From Perkinsus marinus ATCC 50983 (taxonomy: Eukaryota > Perkinsozoa > Perkinsida > Perkinsidae), in contig NW_003206415.1 of NCBI RefSeq assembly GCF_000006405.1, positions 8,836-69,150 of the forward strand: a DNA stretch of 60,315 bases, given 5' to 3'. Below are positions 38,946 to 48,861 of the stretch, piece by piece (position 1 is the first letter of the stretch; the number at the start of each line of letters is the position of its first letter). A program made the position numbers and the translations under genes. The notes below the pieces were generated by a model. The model had not been told where the DNA came from. It ran no database searches and was given only the letters and a program-made list of their open reading frames with translations.

Positions 38946-41900
38946 TCAATCCATTGCTACCTCATCGAGTATCTTTCTGCATATCGGGCCTGCCCCGATT
39001 GCTTCATCTACAGGTACCTACCAAATCGATCGCTTGATCGATTATTCAACCAGCAATGACTCACATCAATTTCAACGTCCTCATACGTTACACTTTTAAC
39101 AGGGCATACAATCGCACCAGTGCCGGTACCTAATTCAGTTGTGCATGCGGGCATTAATCATACCACTCCTCTCCAGAATCCACTATCCTGCACTTTTACG
39201 AAATTTTCCAGATTATTACCGAAAATTTCCAATACCTCTCGACGGCGATATCGCTCGAGAAGCTCCTCCATAGTAACATCTCTCTCCGAAACTCGCAGAT
39301 TTCCATCGGCCCCCAGAATCTTCAAAACCTAAAAAATGCGCAAGTCAGGATAACATTCAACACGAACTTCTTACCGAATCTCGAGTGATACCCGGTAGGA
39401 CTATATCCTTAGTCGGCGGAGTAGCGATCTCAACACCTCTATCATCTTCAAACACAAAGAATACATTCATAGAACCTGCCGGGAAACGAACCAGATACCT
39501 CCTGGATGAAAGACGAACTCACTAACCACCCGAGCATTACCAACTTCTGTGATGTGGTGCTTCAACTGACCCTCCCCATCCCGCAACGGCAGGAGCCATA
39601 ATATTTGTGTATATCCTTCTTTGCTCTGAAAACAGTCCATAAACTCAACAAACACATCCAACAAAACCGAGTAAAATATTCCCAAAATCTTACCGCCGTT
39701 TTAGCGGGCATCAGAGTCGGAGCATAATTACTCCCCAGTTTGAAACCCCCAGAACCTGAAAATAAGCCAACAGAATTACAATTCGGGGGAGACAACCTCA
39801 TTAGAGCTACATATATATGAAGTTACATAAAATTTTCACCAATGGTGTGAAAACACCGCTGAGCGTTCATTCGACATCGTGAGAAAATATACTCCCTATT
39901 TCACAGCCAAAAAATCTATTCTGTTCAAAAATCGCCTATTCGATACCTTTCTAGTACAACCGAAGCGAACCATCGAACACAGCCCATCAACTGATCGAAG
40001 AATTCTACATTTCATCGGGTAATCCCCGGTTCGATTCCCGGCACCGGCGTTTTCAACTAGCAGCGAGTGACGATTTCCCATACCAATCCCCAAGTATTCC
40101 AAACCACACGATCGAATATAAGGACTATCCGTTTGTTTGCGCGGTATTGTCGTATGTCGCCCCACCCAAAAGTGACACCACGCGACACTCCAACGTGTCA
40201 CCAACTATTCCCTCGTTATTACCTCCAGGCCACGCCCGAACGTTACGAGTGCATGCTAGTAAAGACACTGGCTTGAACCCGCAAGGGAAGAACCTAGCCA
40301 AGGAAGATCCATCCTAATCATCGATGTGCGCACAGCGAAGATTCCAAAGATACGCCCACTTACGGTCCAACTGGACTGCAAATAACGTAGAGTTTCCCGC
40401 GAGATCCCGCAGCGACTTCCAAACTGGGCTAAATACGGGAAAAATACCGCGACCAGGATTTGAACCCACGCCTACCTCAGTTCCTATGAACGTTGGACGA
40501 ATATACAAGGAATATCCATACTCGTCCGGGATCAGATTCTCATCGATCAGAACCAATTCTCTTATCAGCGCATATCTACCATTAACTCCTCCACGTCAAA
40601 GCACACGCTACTTCCCTCTACTACAGAGCTTCCTCATCCGTTTTATCAAAAGCTGCAACACCGCTCCGCTCAATAGACCTGGCAAATCGCCGAATATTAT
40701 CTCGCAGACGAAACTCTGTGATTACACCTTCCTTGTTTTTAAACCTGATCAACATTCCATAGAAGAATTATTTCAACGCCCCACACTTGAAAAATACGCA
40801 TTGAAGTTTCACCACCCTAGTGATATGAAAAACATATTTCACGACTACTGCATATCACCGCGAATATCGCGCTTTTCACCGAGTTTTACGACGCCACTTC
40901 ACGTAAAACGGGTTGTGAAACCGAAAAAGTTGACACCCTTCCTACACCTTAGCCCCTTCGAAACACTCCACTGCATAGTGTAGGACTGTTGACGCTGGAT
41001 GAATCGAGAGCTCACCAAAAGGAGCGATGACAGGCTGACAACAGACACAGTGGTACGACACCAGTAGGAAGGAGCAGTCCATTTCAACTACTCGGTGAAT
41101 ATATTGGAGTTTCACCACCCTGGTGATATAAAAAACACTAGTGAAAAACGACACCGCGAGTATCGCGTTTTTCACGGAGTTTTACAGCACTTGACGTAAA
41201 ACGGGTTGTGAAACTCCATTATGAATGTTGTTCAAGAATCATTGGAGTTCCCTGATGTTATTGATACACGACTGGAAGTTTATCGCCTTATAAGCCCTCG
41301 GGTTTAAAATACAAAATATCATCAAAACCATTCGAAAAATTTTTTTATTACTACTCTTCTGCTAAATACCATACATGGAAAATAAGTTTCACCGATGATA
41401 TGAAAAACACTACTAAAAAAACATATCTCACAAACCACTGCATATCGCGAATATCGCGTTTTTCACCGAGTATTACGGCACTTCACGTAAAACGGGCCGT
41501 GAAACTCCAATATATCAAATATCTGGATTCACTCTCATGATATAAAATCACTGGAGAAAAGATACATTTCACGTCATAAATTTACTCTATGAAAAATATA
41601 ACAAGCTCTTCGTTGACCGAATATAAACTCAAAGTTAACCGAATACATCGTGAAGCGGCGTAATACTCTGTGAAAGGCGCGATATTCGCGGTGATATGCA
41701 GAAGTCGCGAAATATGTTTTCCACTAGTGTTTTTCATATCACTAGGGTGGTGAAACTCCATTGTCCCTATTAGAAGTAGCCCTTACATCATGCCAACCAT
41801 TATCAGCATCATAGTCAATAGTCAACATATGATCAGTGAAAGTCTCACCCCACTTGAGAGAGCTCAGAAGAGGTAGAGAAGACCGTACTGGATTATAGGT

Positions 41901-42055
41901 CACCTGGGGAGGAGAATCTTAGGTTCCGAAGTGAAAGATTCAAAATAGGTTACCTTCAGTGCCGTAGCATCGATATGGCGAGTGGGCTCTTCCTCGGTCG
42001 CGACTGTAGTAGCTGTATCGGAAAAATCCTTATCACTTGATGCCACCTCAGACAT
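38946..42055 (-). CDS. branched-chain amino-acid aminotransferase (class IV, PLP)
   Basis: Thirteen exons joined in phase: 42055-41954, 41903-41787, 41034-40948, 40713-40625, 40575-40476, 40428-40364, 40293-40223, 39755-39694, 39625-39523, 39475-39375, 39328-39220, 39129-39065, 39017-38946. BCAT landmarks run in order: FTDHMLTIDYDADNGWHD, LHYAVECFEGAK, SLYIRPTFIGTEPSLEV, VICSPVGPFF, VRAWPGGSGGFKLGSNYAPT (the PLP-Lys-region neighbourhood), ITEVGNARVVSSMNVFFVFE, TPPTKDIVLPGITRDS, GTGAIVCPV, VPVDEAIGAGP. The enzyme reversibly transaminates Leu, Ile and Val with 2-oxoglutarate. The last residues are uncertain: the stop at 38946 gives ...DEVAMD, shorter than usual. The exon 3-4 junction lacks a few residues compared with relatives. 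Several introns carry MITEs or tRNA-like modules. Confidence 0.9.
39018..39064 (-). other. F2-related intron with inverted GATCGATT (47 nt)
   Basis: Donor GTGAGTC; core AATCGATCAAGCGATCGATT; acceptor TTGGTAG. Splits DVEID/VPVDEA of BCAT. Confidence 0.75.
39476..39522 (-). other. F1 intron, sense (47 nt)
   Basis: Contains TCTGGTTCGTTTCCCGGCAG at its end, the B-box running directly into the acceptor. Splits NARVVS/SMNVFF of BCAT in phase. Confidence 0.8.
40020..40058 (+). other. F1-like module in a BCAT intron
   Basis: Plus strand CCCCGGTTCGATTCCCGG then GGCGTTTTC; antisense to BCAT, inside its 467-nt intron (40222-39756). Confidence 0.65.
40429..40475 (-). other. F1 intron, sense (47 nt)
   Basis: GTAGGCGTGGGTTCAAATCC, TGGTCGCGGTATTTTTCCCG, TATTTAG. 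Exact borders are set by BCAT residues IRPTFIGTE before and PSLEVA after. Confidence 0.92.
40802..40922 (-). repeat. MITE copy in BCAT intron 3
   Basis: TGAAGTTTCACCACCCTAGT to GGTTGTGAAACC. Confidence 0.85.
41105..41218 (-). repeat. MITE copy in BCAT intron 2
   Basis: TGGAGTTTCACCACCCTGGT to GTTGTGAAACTCCA. Confidence 0.85.
41384..41509 (-). repeat. MITE copy in BCAT intron 2
   Basis: AAGTTTCACCGATGATATGA to CCGTGAAACTCCA. Confidence 0.8.
41643..41760 (+). repeat. MITE copy in BCAT intron 2, left end eroded
   Basis: From CGTGAAGCGGCGTAATACTC to GGTGGTGAAACTCCA; ends 27 bp from the exon 2 donor. Confidence 0.8.
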
Positions 42056-42357
42056 ATATAACAGGTTAACAAGTAACTAAGGCTTTCCGTAGTTGATTAA
42101 ACGGGGGTCCGTTTGATAGCAGCGAATTGACACCGGGGATTCGAGAAGATCGGGTATCCAACAGCGGAGCGAAACTGTTGATTGGTTTTGAAAAATGACC
42201 TTAAAAACTCACTCGGGTGAATTCAGATGAACGCGCACTCCAAGACCACTGCCAATAAACGCAATTCTAAGAATGAGTTTTCAAAACCAATTCCAAAACT
42301 GATTATTATTGAAAGACCCGACACGTTCCTAGTGACCTTTAAAAATTGTTAGAAAAA

Positions 42358-42392
42358 AGCCTTTACCGGGGATCGAAGGTGTAGTGTACTCG
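42358..42392 (-). other. F1-like relic
   Basis: Reverse strand CACCTTCGATCCCCGG, then AAAGGCTTTTTT: a T-arm plus T-run, upstream of the BCAT start. Confidence 0.45.
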
Positions 42393-42714
42393 AACTCAAC
42401 ACAACTGTACGAGTAGGGCAGGTTTATTATCAAATCAATAGAAGAAATGAGAAAGAGCCCTGCACGATTATCATCACGTTACTATGAGATCATAATCATA
42501 TCATCACATTACAATTAGGAACTATGAATAAAGACTAGCGCCAACTACAGCGTATCTAGCTTAGCTATGGTAGGTTAACACAATCCTTCAAGTCGTCATC
42601 CTAGTTCAGCTTGACTTGAACGGTAAAACATCTTATCCTAGCAGTGTATAATTTGACTTGAACACTCTCAGGGGAGATAGACTCGTGCTCATCCTCTTCT
42701 CGCGCAATGCTGGA

Positions 42715-42885
42715 AATTATGTTCGCCTTCGCCAGCTGAGCTTGACAGTTTACCTACGAAATATACATGTCAACATACGAATGGTGTAGGAATGCACATA
42801 AATCAATGAGAATTTACCAAAATTTTCTCATAATTTTCATTTCGGCACCAACACATGTGGTTGACCATGTGCGCATTTTCCCACA
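42715..42885 (+). repeat. dispersed repeat D2 copy
   Basis: GCCAGCTGAGCTTGACAGTT, ATCAATGAGAATTTACC, ACCAACACATGTGGTTGACC, CGCATTTTCCCACACTG. Confidence 0.7.
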
Positions 42886-43484
42886 CTGTTCTCGCGTCGA
42901 CTCAATGACAATCTTGAAGGATTTCCTTCAAAAAAATCATCGTTAATAAACATGCTATTTAGTTCACCCCAATAGCGACTGTTGAATACAGATTGGCTTC
43001 ATACGTGGCTCGATCGCTTTGGGTATTCATATCCCTATTGTGAAGTCCAACACGTGCAGGGGAAGAGGGAGTTTGCGTTTTATGTGGCTCCTAGGGGGTG
43101 CAGCGCAACGCGGGCAGCTAGTTGTCACAAATATACGCAAAATCTCACGCGGGAAAGCTTTCTACGATCAGAAGTGAACGATTAAAAAGTTCCTATCACT
43201 CGGGATCATCCTCGTATACCGCGTTTATCAACGCGGACCGCGCACAGAGGAAGATGCGCCGAAAATAGAGCGCGCCCGAGGGAACGTATGCGTACCATCC
43301 TCAAATGCGCGTGAATTCAAGTTCATCTGCATTTATAGACAACGTGCAATGCTAGAGCATTGCACATGGTCTATGTACACTAACCTGCCGGTGTTATTCA
43401 TAGCATCACGTGGTCTCGTAGATTTATAGCGGTTTTTATTGTGGTTTTTACCGCTTGTGTTGCAGCATTTTATCACCAGTTTTC

Positions 43485-45089
43485 ATGAGACTCATCGCTC
43501 CATTGGGTCTAGCCCTCCCCGCTGCTGCCACCGTTTTCCTCAAGGAGACCTTCCCCGATGGTACGACGTCTCCGTCAGCGCTCTATTATGATCTCCCTCA
43601 GGTTGGGAAGAGCGCTGGGTTAACTCCAAGTGGCAGGGCGAGCATCTCCATGGCAAGGTTGAGCACGCCGCTGGCAATGTTTTCGCGGATGAGAAGAAAA
43701 ACAGAGGCCTCAGTAGGCTCACTTCACCGCATTCTTGTTGACCTACTGACCCCTTTCCCGCTCAGAAACCGCTGAGGACCACCGCTACTACGCCTACATT
43801 AGAGAGCTCGACCAGCCCTTCTCCAGTGAAGATAAAGAAGTCATTTTCCAGTATCAAGTAGGGAAGGAAATCCCGCGTCGTTTTCTTGTTAATTTTTTCC
43901 TCCCAGGTCAAGTATGAGGACGGTATGGATTGCGGTGGCGGCTACTTGAAGTTTGCTCCCAAGATGGACAATCTCTCCGCTTTCGACAGCGATTCAGCGT
44001 GGGTTGCCTCGACTAGCAAGGATTTCTTCTAGGGATTTGATCTTCAGTTACAATATTATGTTTGGACCTGATAAGTGTGGCTTCAATAGTCGTACTCATC
44101 TCATTTTCAACAACGGCAAAGATAACATTCTGAAGACCGAAGACCTGCCCTACAAGCAGCAAGACACTTCGTCTCATGTGTACCGGCTCGTGCTTCGGCC
44201 AAACGACACCGTCAGGGTGGAAGTCGATGGAGAAGAGCTCTTTGATGGCTCCATTGAGGAGAACTGGAAGTTCGGCGAACCTGCTGAAATCGATGACCCT
44301 GAGGACACCAAGCCTGAGGACTGGGTGAGGCCATCTTGATGATGTAGGTCACCATTATGGGCGATCCTCGTAGGTGGACTCTCCGATGATGGATGATCCC
44401 GAGGATAAGAAGCCTGAAGATTGGGTGGACGAGGCGAAGATTCCCGACGAGAAGGCGACCAAACCTGATGACTGGGATGAGGAAGAGGTGTGTTGAGCTC
44501 GCTGTAGGGTTGTGGTGATTTGAAATGTTATCAGGATGGTGAGTGGGAGCGGCCTATGATCGACAACCCCGATTATAAAGGACCATGGAACGGCAAGAAA
44601 ATCCCTAATCCAGACTATAAGGTAGAGTTGAAGTAGTTGTTGAGTAAGTGAGTGCTGATTTGCAGGGAGAATGGAAGCCGAAGAAGATCCCTAATCCGAA
44701 CTACGTTCCTATCGAAAAGATGCATAAGTTTGATTTCGGAACGGTCGCTCTCGACGTTTGGCAAGTAAGAGGCCGGCAATGATAGTTTCTCGGGTATTTT
44801 CCTGCTCAGGTGACCTCAGGCGCAATTTTCGATAATTTCATAATCACCGACGATCCCAAAGAAGCAGACGCTCTTTTTGAAGAGTTCAGGGAGTTGAAAG
44901 CTGTCGAGGAGGCCAAGGCCAAGGAGGAAGTAGGGGTCTGGTTGGTGTCATTGCAGGGTGTATTGCGTCTAATGTCAGGCTGAGCAGAAGAATGTTGAGG
45001 AGGAGAAGGAAGAGACAACCGAGGAGGAGGAAGATCTTGATGAGGAGGAGTCTAGTGAGCAGAAGGAGACCAGTGATGATGACTTGTGA
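43485..45089 (+). CDS. calreticulin-type ER chaperone
   Basis: ATG at 43485 gives a short signal peptide ([15 protein letters not shown]). Spliced text shows the family order: [75 protein letters not shown], the P-domain repeats [32 protein letters not shown] and [12 protein letters not shown], then [33 protein letters not shown], and an acidic tail. It binds calcium and monoglucosylated glycoproteins in the ER. About eight short introns, none with tRNA-like modules. There is no transmembrane segment, so calreticulin rather than calnexin. It ends SDDDL, where most calreticulins have HDEL/KDEL. Confidence 0.93.
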
Positions 45090-45560
45090 AAGCACGATCA
45101 TGAATCACAACCATGTTGGTGATTTTTTTTCATACTAAGATCACGCATTAACGACTGAGGGGGGAAATACTCATCGCGAATACCAATCTTCATGATTGGT
45201 ATCTTTCCCTATACTTGTCGTTATCTAAGCCGCAAGTTTCATACGCAATATACCGTCAAAGACTACGACTTTTGTTGAAGTAGTAGTGGAGTGAGGGGTC
45301 GACTCCAACGGAGTTGACGAAGAAAATGTCAAGTTGTCCTACTCTGGTGGGGGACGTAGGAGCTTGTAATTCAATGCTGGGATCAGTTTGACATGCATTG
45401 GAGAGAACGAGGGAGTTAACAGTTTTCAAGGCAAGTAATGATGATAATAAATTCAGATGTGTCAAAGACGAGATGATTTTGTTTCGTCTCATTGAAGTAC
45501 CTCGATATCATGTGATGAGTTAACGATGATTAGTTCTCACCCAGGTGGTTGTTGTCGAGC
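45090..45560. other. spacer between calreticulin and FtsJ
   Basis: A short inverted repeat near 45175-45201 (ATACCAATC/GATTGGTAT) may act at the calreticulin 3' end. No gene. Confidence 0.4.
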
Positions 45561-46982
45561 ATGGTTAGTTCCTCCATCACCACTGAGGCGGCACCTCCTA
45601 CGTCTTCCCTGGGGGAAGTGGTCGTCCTCCAACGTAGATTACATTATCGTCGCATGATGTTCCTAAGTGTTGCCCTGCCAGCCGAGTCGGGCTGTTATCA
45701 GTTCAAAACCGTCTTGTTGAAGTCGCCCACCCTCAACGACCACACTGATGTTTGTGAGAACTACGCTGAATTCTGCCACACTGTTCGACCTGGGGACTGT
45801 GTTCGGCTCGAGGGTTGGCCCGAGGATGAGTCCAAGAATGAGTGCAGCTTCGTGGTCAATCGATGGAAAATGGTGGAGCCTGGTACTCGCGGTAAAATGC
45901 AGATGTTTGCTCTGGAAGATTCTTGGCCGACTCGAGACGTCCCCTCCATAAGGATCCCCAACGTAGTGCTGCAGTGCCAAGTTGGTTATGAAGAGCGTCT
46001 TGTTGAGTACATCGAGCATGAGTACGGTGGTAGCTGCCGTACCTCGTGGACGCCTTTATGTGCGGTGGGAGAGCGAATGCTTCTTATAGGAGAAGACTCG
46101 AGGCTTCGAGACTGGCAAACCGTCTTGAACGATGTGAATTTATGCCATGTTTTGAAGAGGATCTACACCAACCTCACTGAGGTCGCCACCAGTGTTGAGG
46201 GCGCCGCTGACCTACTACGTGAGAAATGCCCGGCTGGTGCGGTATTGCGGTTGCAGACTTTCCCCAGTCGATATCAAAAAATCATTGCTGATTACCTCCC
46301 CGAGGGTATGTGCCATCCCAGAGACTACACTCATGTAGCTCAAGTGGTCTATATCGACGGACTCTACCTCCTAGGAATTTGCCAGCCAGAAGAGTGTTAC
46401 ATTGGAAACATAGTAGAGACATCTAATGGTCGGTTAACGGACAGTGTTTGTAAAGCCGAATACAAATTGGCTGAGGCATTCAGACGATTTGGTTATGAAT
46501 TCGGCGAAAAAAGGGACGAAATGACGGCCATAGACGTGGGGGCCAGCCCGGGTGGTTGGAGTCGGTACCTCTATAATGAAGGTGTCGGCAGAATCATAGC
46601 CGTGGATAAAGGCGAAGTTGATTGTTCAAAAAGTGATGGTAAAATCGAGCATTGGGATATGCTTGGTCAGGAGGCCATTCAGAAGCTGCTAGAACACGAA
46701 GGCCATAGGGAGTCACTCGATGTCTACGTTTGTGACGCCAATCTGCCACCACCTGAGAGCCTTGCGATGTTGAGGCAGGCAAGTGAACTCATCAAACCGG
46801 GAGCGTACGTGGTGGTGACGTTTAAGAATCCGTACAAGAGGAAGGCGGATTGGTACAAAGCCAAGGAGCTCAGCTTTGACGATTTCTCTACCATATGTGA
46901 TCATCCCACTGAAGTGCATTTGCTGGCGAACACCCCAAATGAGACCACAGTTGGTGGGCGGTGGAAGAAGCAACTCGACTGA
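45561..46982 (+). CDS. FtsJ-domain (RrmJ-type) RNA 2'-O-methyltransferase-like protein
   Basis: Single exon, 473 residues from the ATG at 45561. The C-terminal half is a Rossmann methyltransferase: SAM motif I AIDVGASPGGWSRYLYNEG, acidic VDKGEVD, DVYVCDANLPPPES, and a late VVVTFKNPYKRK, consistent with the K-D-K-E type catalytic set of FtsJ-family enzymes. The N-terminal half (GDCVRLEGWPEDE, FVVNRWKMVEPG) may be a beta-rich RNA-binding part; this is a guess. The RNA target is unknown. No introns, unlike the genes upstream of 42 kb. Confidence 0.82.
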   Translation: MVSSSITTEAAPPTSSLGEVVVLQRRLHYRRMMFLSVALPAESGCYQFKTVLLKSPTLNDHTDVCENYAEFCHTVRPGDCVRLEGWPEDESKNECSFVVNRWKMVEPGTRGKMQMFALEDSWPTRDVPSIRIPNVVLQCQVGYEERLVEYIEHEYGGSCRTSWTPLCAVGERMLLIGEDSRLRDWQTVLNDVNLCHVLKRIYTNLTEVATSVEGAADLLREKCPAGAVLRLQTFPSRYQKIIADYLPEGMCHPRDYTHVAQVVYIDGLYLLGICQPEECYIGNIVETSNGRLTDSVCKAEYKLAEAFRRFGYEFGEKRDEMTAIDVGASPGGWSRYLYNEGVGRIIAVDKGEVDCSKSDGKIEHWDMLGQEAIQKLLEHEGHRESLDVYVCDANLPPPESLAMLRQASELIKPGAYVVVTFKNPYKRKADWYKAKELSFDDFSTICDHPTEVHLLANTPNETTVGGRWKKQLD

Positions 46983-47316
46983 TGACTTCAATACACTTCC
47001 GTTTCTCTCTTCCTCTTCAATGAGTTTTGTGTTTAATAGTGACATCGGTCTCCACGATGAGAACTCTCTACCAATTCAATAACTCCAACAGCTCATTCCG
47101 ATGATAAAGCATCTCCATGTGATGTCTTCTCCAGTGACCAACACGATCCTGCGTAAGTCAAGCAACCACTTTTATACCGTTGTGATGGGGCATGCTCCTC
47201 TTAGCCTGCTTATATGTCATTGACACATGAGCAGCCAAGAATCAATGATACAAGCAAGTTTGACATTAAGATTCCAAGTATGTCAGAATGCTTAGCATTC
47301 TGCTTATCAATCCTGT

Positions 47317-47337
47317 TTGTAGCATTCAATGCTACAA
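47317..47337. repeat. perfect 10-bp-arm hairpin with one-base centre
   Basis: TTGTAGCATT, C, AATGCTACAA. A second similar one lies at 47284-47302 (CAGAATGCT, T, AGCATTCTG). Confidence 0.85.
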
Positions 47338-48040
47338 TCGATTTTGAGAGGGTGAACTTGAGTGTGTCCATGTCCCACTTCATCACAACTAAGGCTTGCA
47401 AGGATAAATCAAGAATTTCGGACCAAGGTAGATCTGCTGCCAGGAAAGTAACTTACATCCTACTTCCCAAGTAAGAGATTCGTCCTCAGTACAGAACTTC
47501 TGGTCCCTCATTACTAGACTAGTAATACTAATGAGTCATTAGTGATCAATTCACAAACAGAATGTGCCATAGGGGACCTTATTTGAAACATTTATTGCGA
47601 TTTCCACACAGTGGTCTGAGTTTGACGACATTCGAACAAAAGTGACAATATACAAGTTTGACAAGTCATCTGAACACGCCCTCCATGAGAGAATCACTAG
47701 CAGTACTATGTTATTATTATCAATTCCCTCCAATATACTTCGAAAAAATGCGACGGTCTTTGTGAAATTACACAAAACGGTATAGTCAGTAAGAAACATC
47801 GAGTGCCAGGTATCATGGGCTGGGTGCTTGCATCTCCCTCGCCGCCTGCTGTCGCCTTTTGGAGCTCAACTGTCGAGGAAGACACGAGCGAATGACTATA
47901 CATACGACTGATTCACGACTCGGCGCTGTTCACCGAGATGAACGTCACGTGAAATCTATGACATTTTTTCACAGTTGTCTCGAAGAGCGCAGTCTTGCTC
48001 ACAACTGTGACATGCCCGATTGGCTTAGATCCAGCTTGGA

Positions 48041-48140
48041 NNNNNNNNNNNNNNNNNNNNNNNNNNNNNNNNNNNNNNNNNNNNNNNNNNNNNNNNNNNN
48101 NNNNNNNNNNNNNNNNNNNNNNNNNNNNNNNNNNNNNNNN
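48041..48140. other. assembly gap (100 N)
   Basis: Run of 100 unknown bases. Confidence 0.99.
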
Positions 48141-48861
48141 GCGGTAAGTATAACTATTTGACAATTATACTAATCGCAGCCATACTATAACAGTTACTGT
48201 TATATGACTTCTTGAGCTGAAAATGTTCATTATTACTTAGATCGTTACGCTCGCGATTCATGAAAATTCGGCAAGTCGTCTCAGTCGAGACTTGGTCGAG
48301 TTCCACTTCACCGCACTTTGCAACGATCTCCTCATACACCAACTCCTGGCGTGTGCAACTATTCTTGGAAGGAGTTGTCATTTTCAAGTCCTTCCTGATA
48401 CAACGAGTCAATGATCTGCCGACTGCCTTCTATAGGGGTGGATGTTCGGGCTGATCAGGCAAGGCAACTGAGGCCCGCGGTTCGGATCGGAAAATTCGTC
48501 ATGATCCTTCTTGGTGGACCAGGGGCCTATTCAAGTGCTTCCCGTTTCCGAGTTCCGAGTCCGAGGGCGATTTACCGTGTACCGTTTTCAGACCCGGGAA
48601 AAGGGGCATGTGAATAGGTCCTAGCTCTCTTCCTGCTGAATCCGCTGATGAATTATACCCTGACCAGTGCAGATTGGCCTACACTGTCTCCCTCCCAGTA
48701 CTGTCTTCATGGGAATAACTCGGTGGGACATCAGAACGCTCGATCTTCCGGTCCAAGAAGGTTCTCATCTCATCGATTAGTTTATCATCACTATCACTCT
48801 TGTGTAGTAATGTTGATATCTGATCATCGTTTATTTTCCATATCAAGCCAGGATAATCTTT

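Larger units (their letters stand above)
42056..43484. other. intergenic region between BCAT and calreticulin
   Basis: Divergent promoter region. Holds a reverse T-arm (42358-42392), a D2 copy (42715-42885) and a 10-bp hairpin with two-base centre (43344-43365). A 67-residue frame at 42982-43185 is unsupported. Confidence 0.5.
46983..48861. other. spacer with gap, no gene called
   Basis: Contains two one-base-centre hairpins (47284-47302, 47317-47337) and the N gap 48041-48140. A minus frame around 48154-48411 (LVYEEIVAKCGEVELDQVST) might be an exon but is not supported. Confidence 0.45.
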
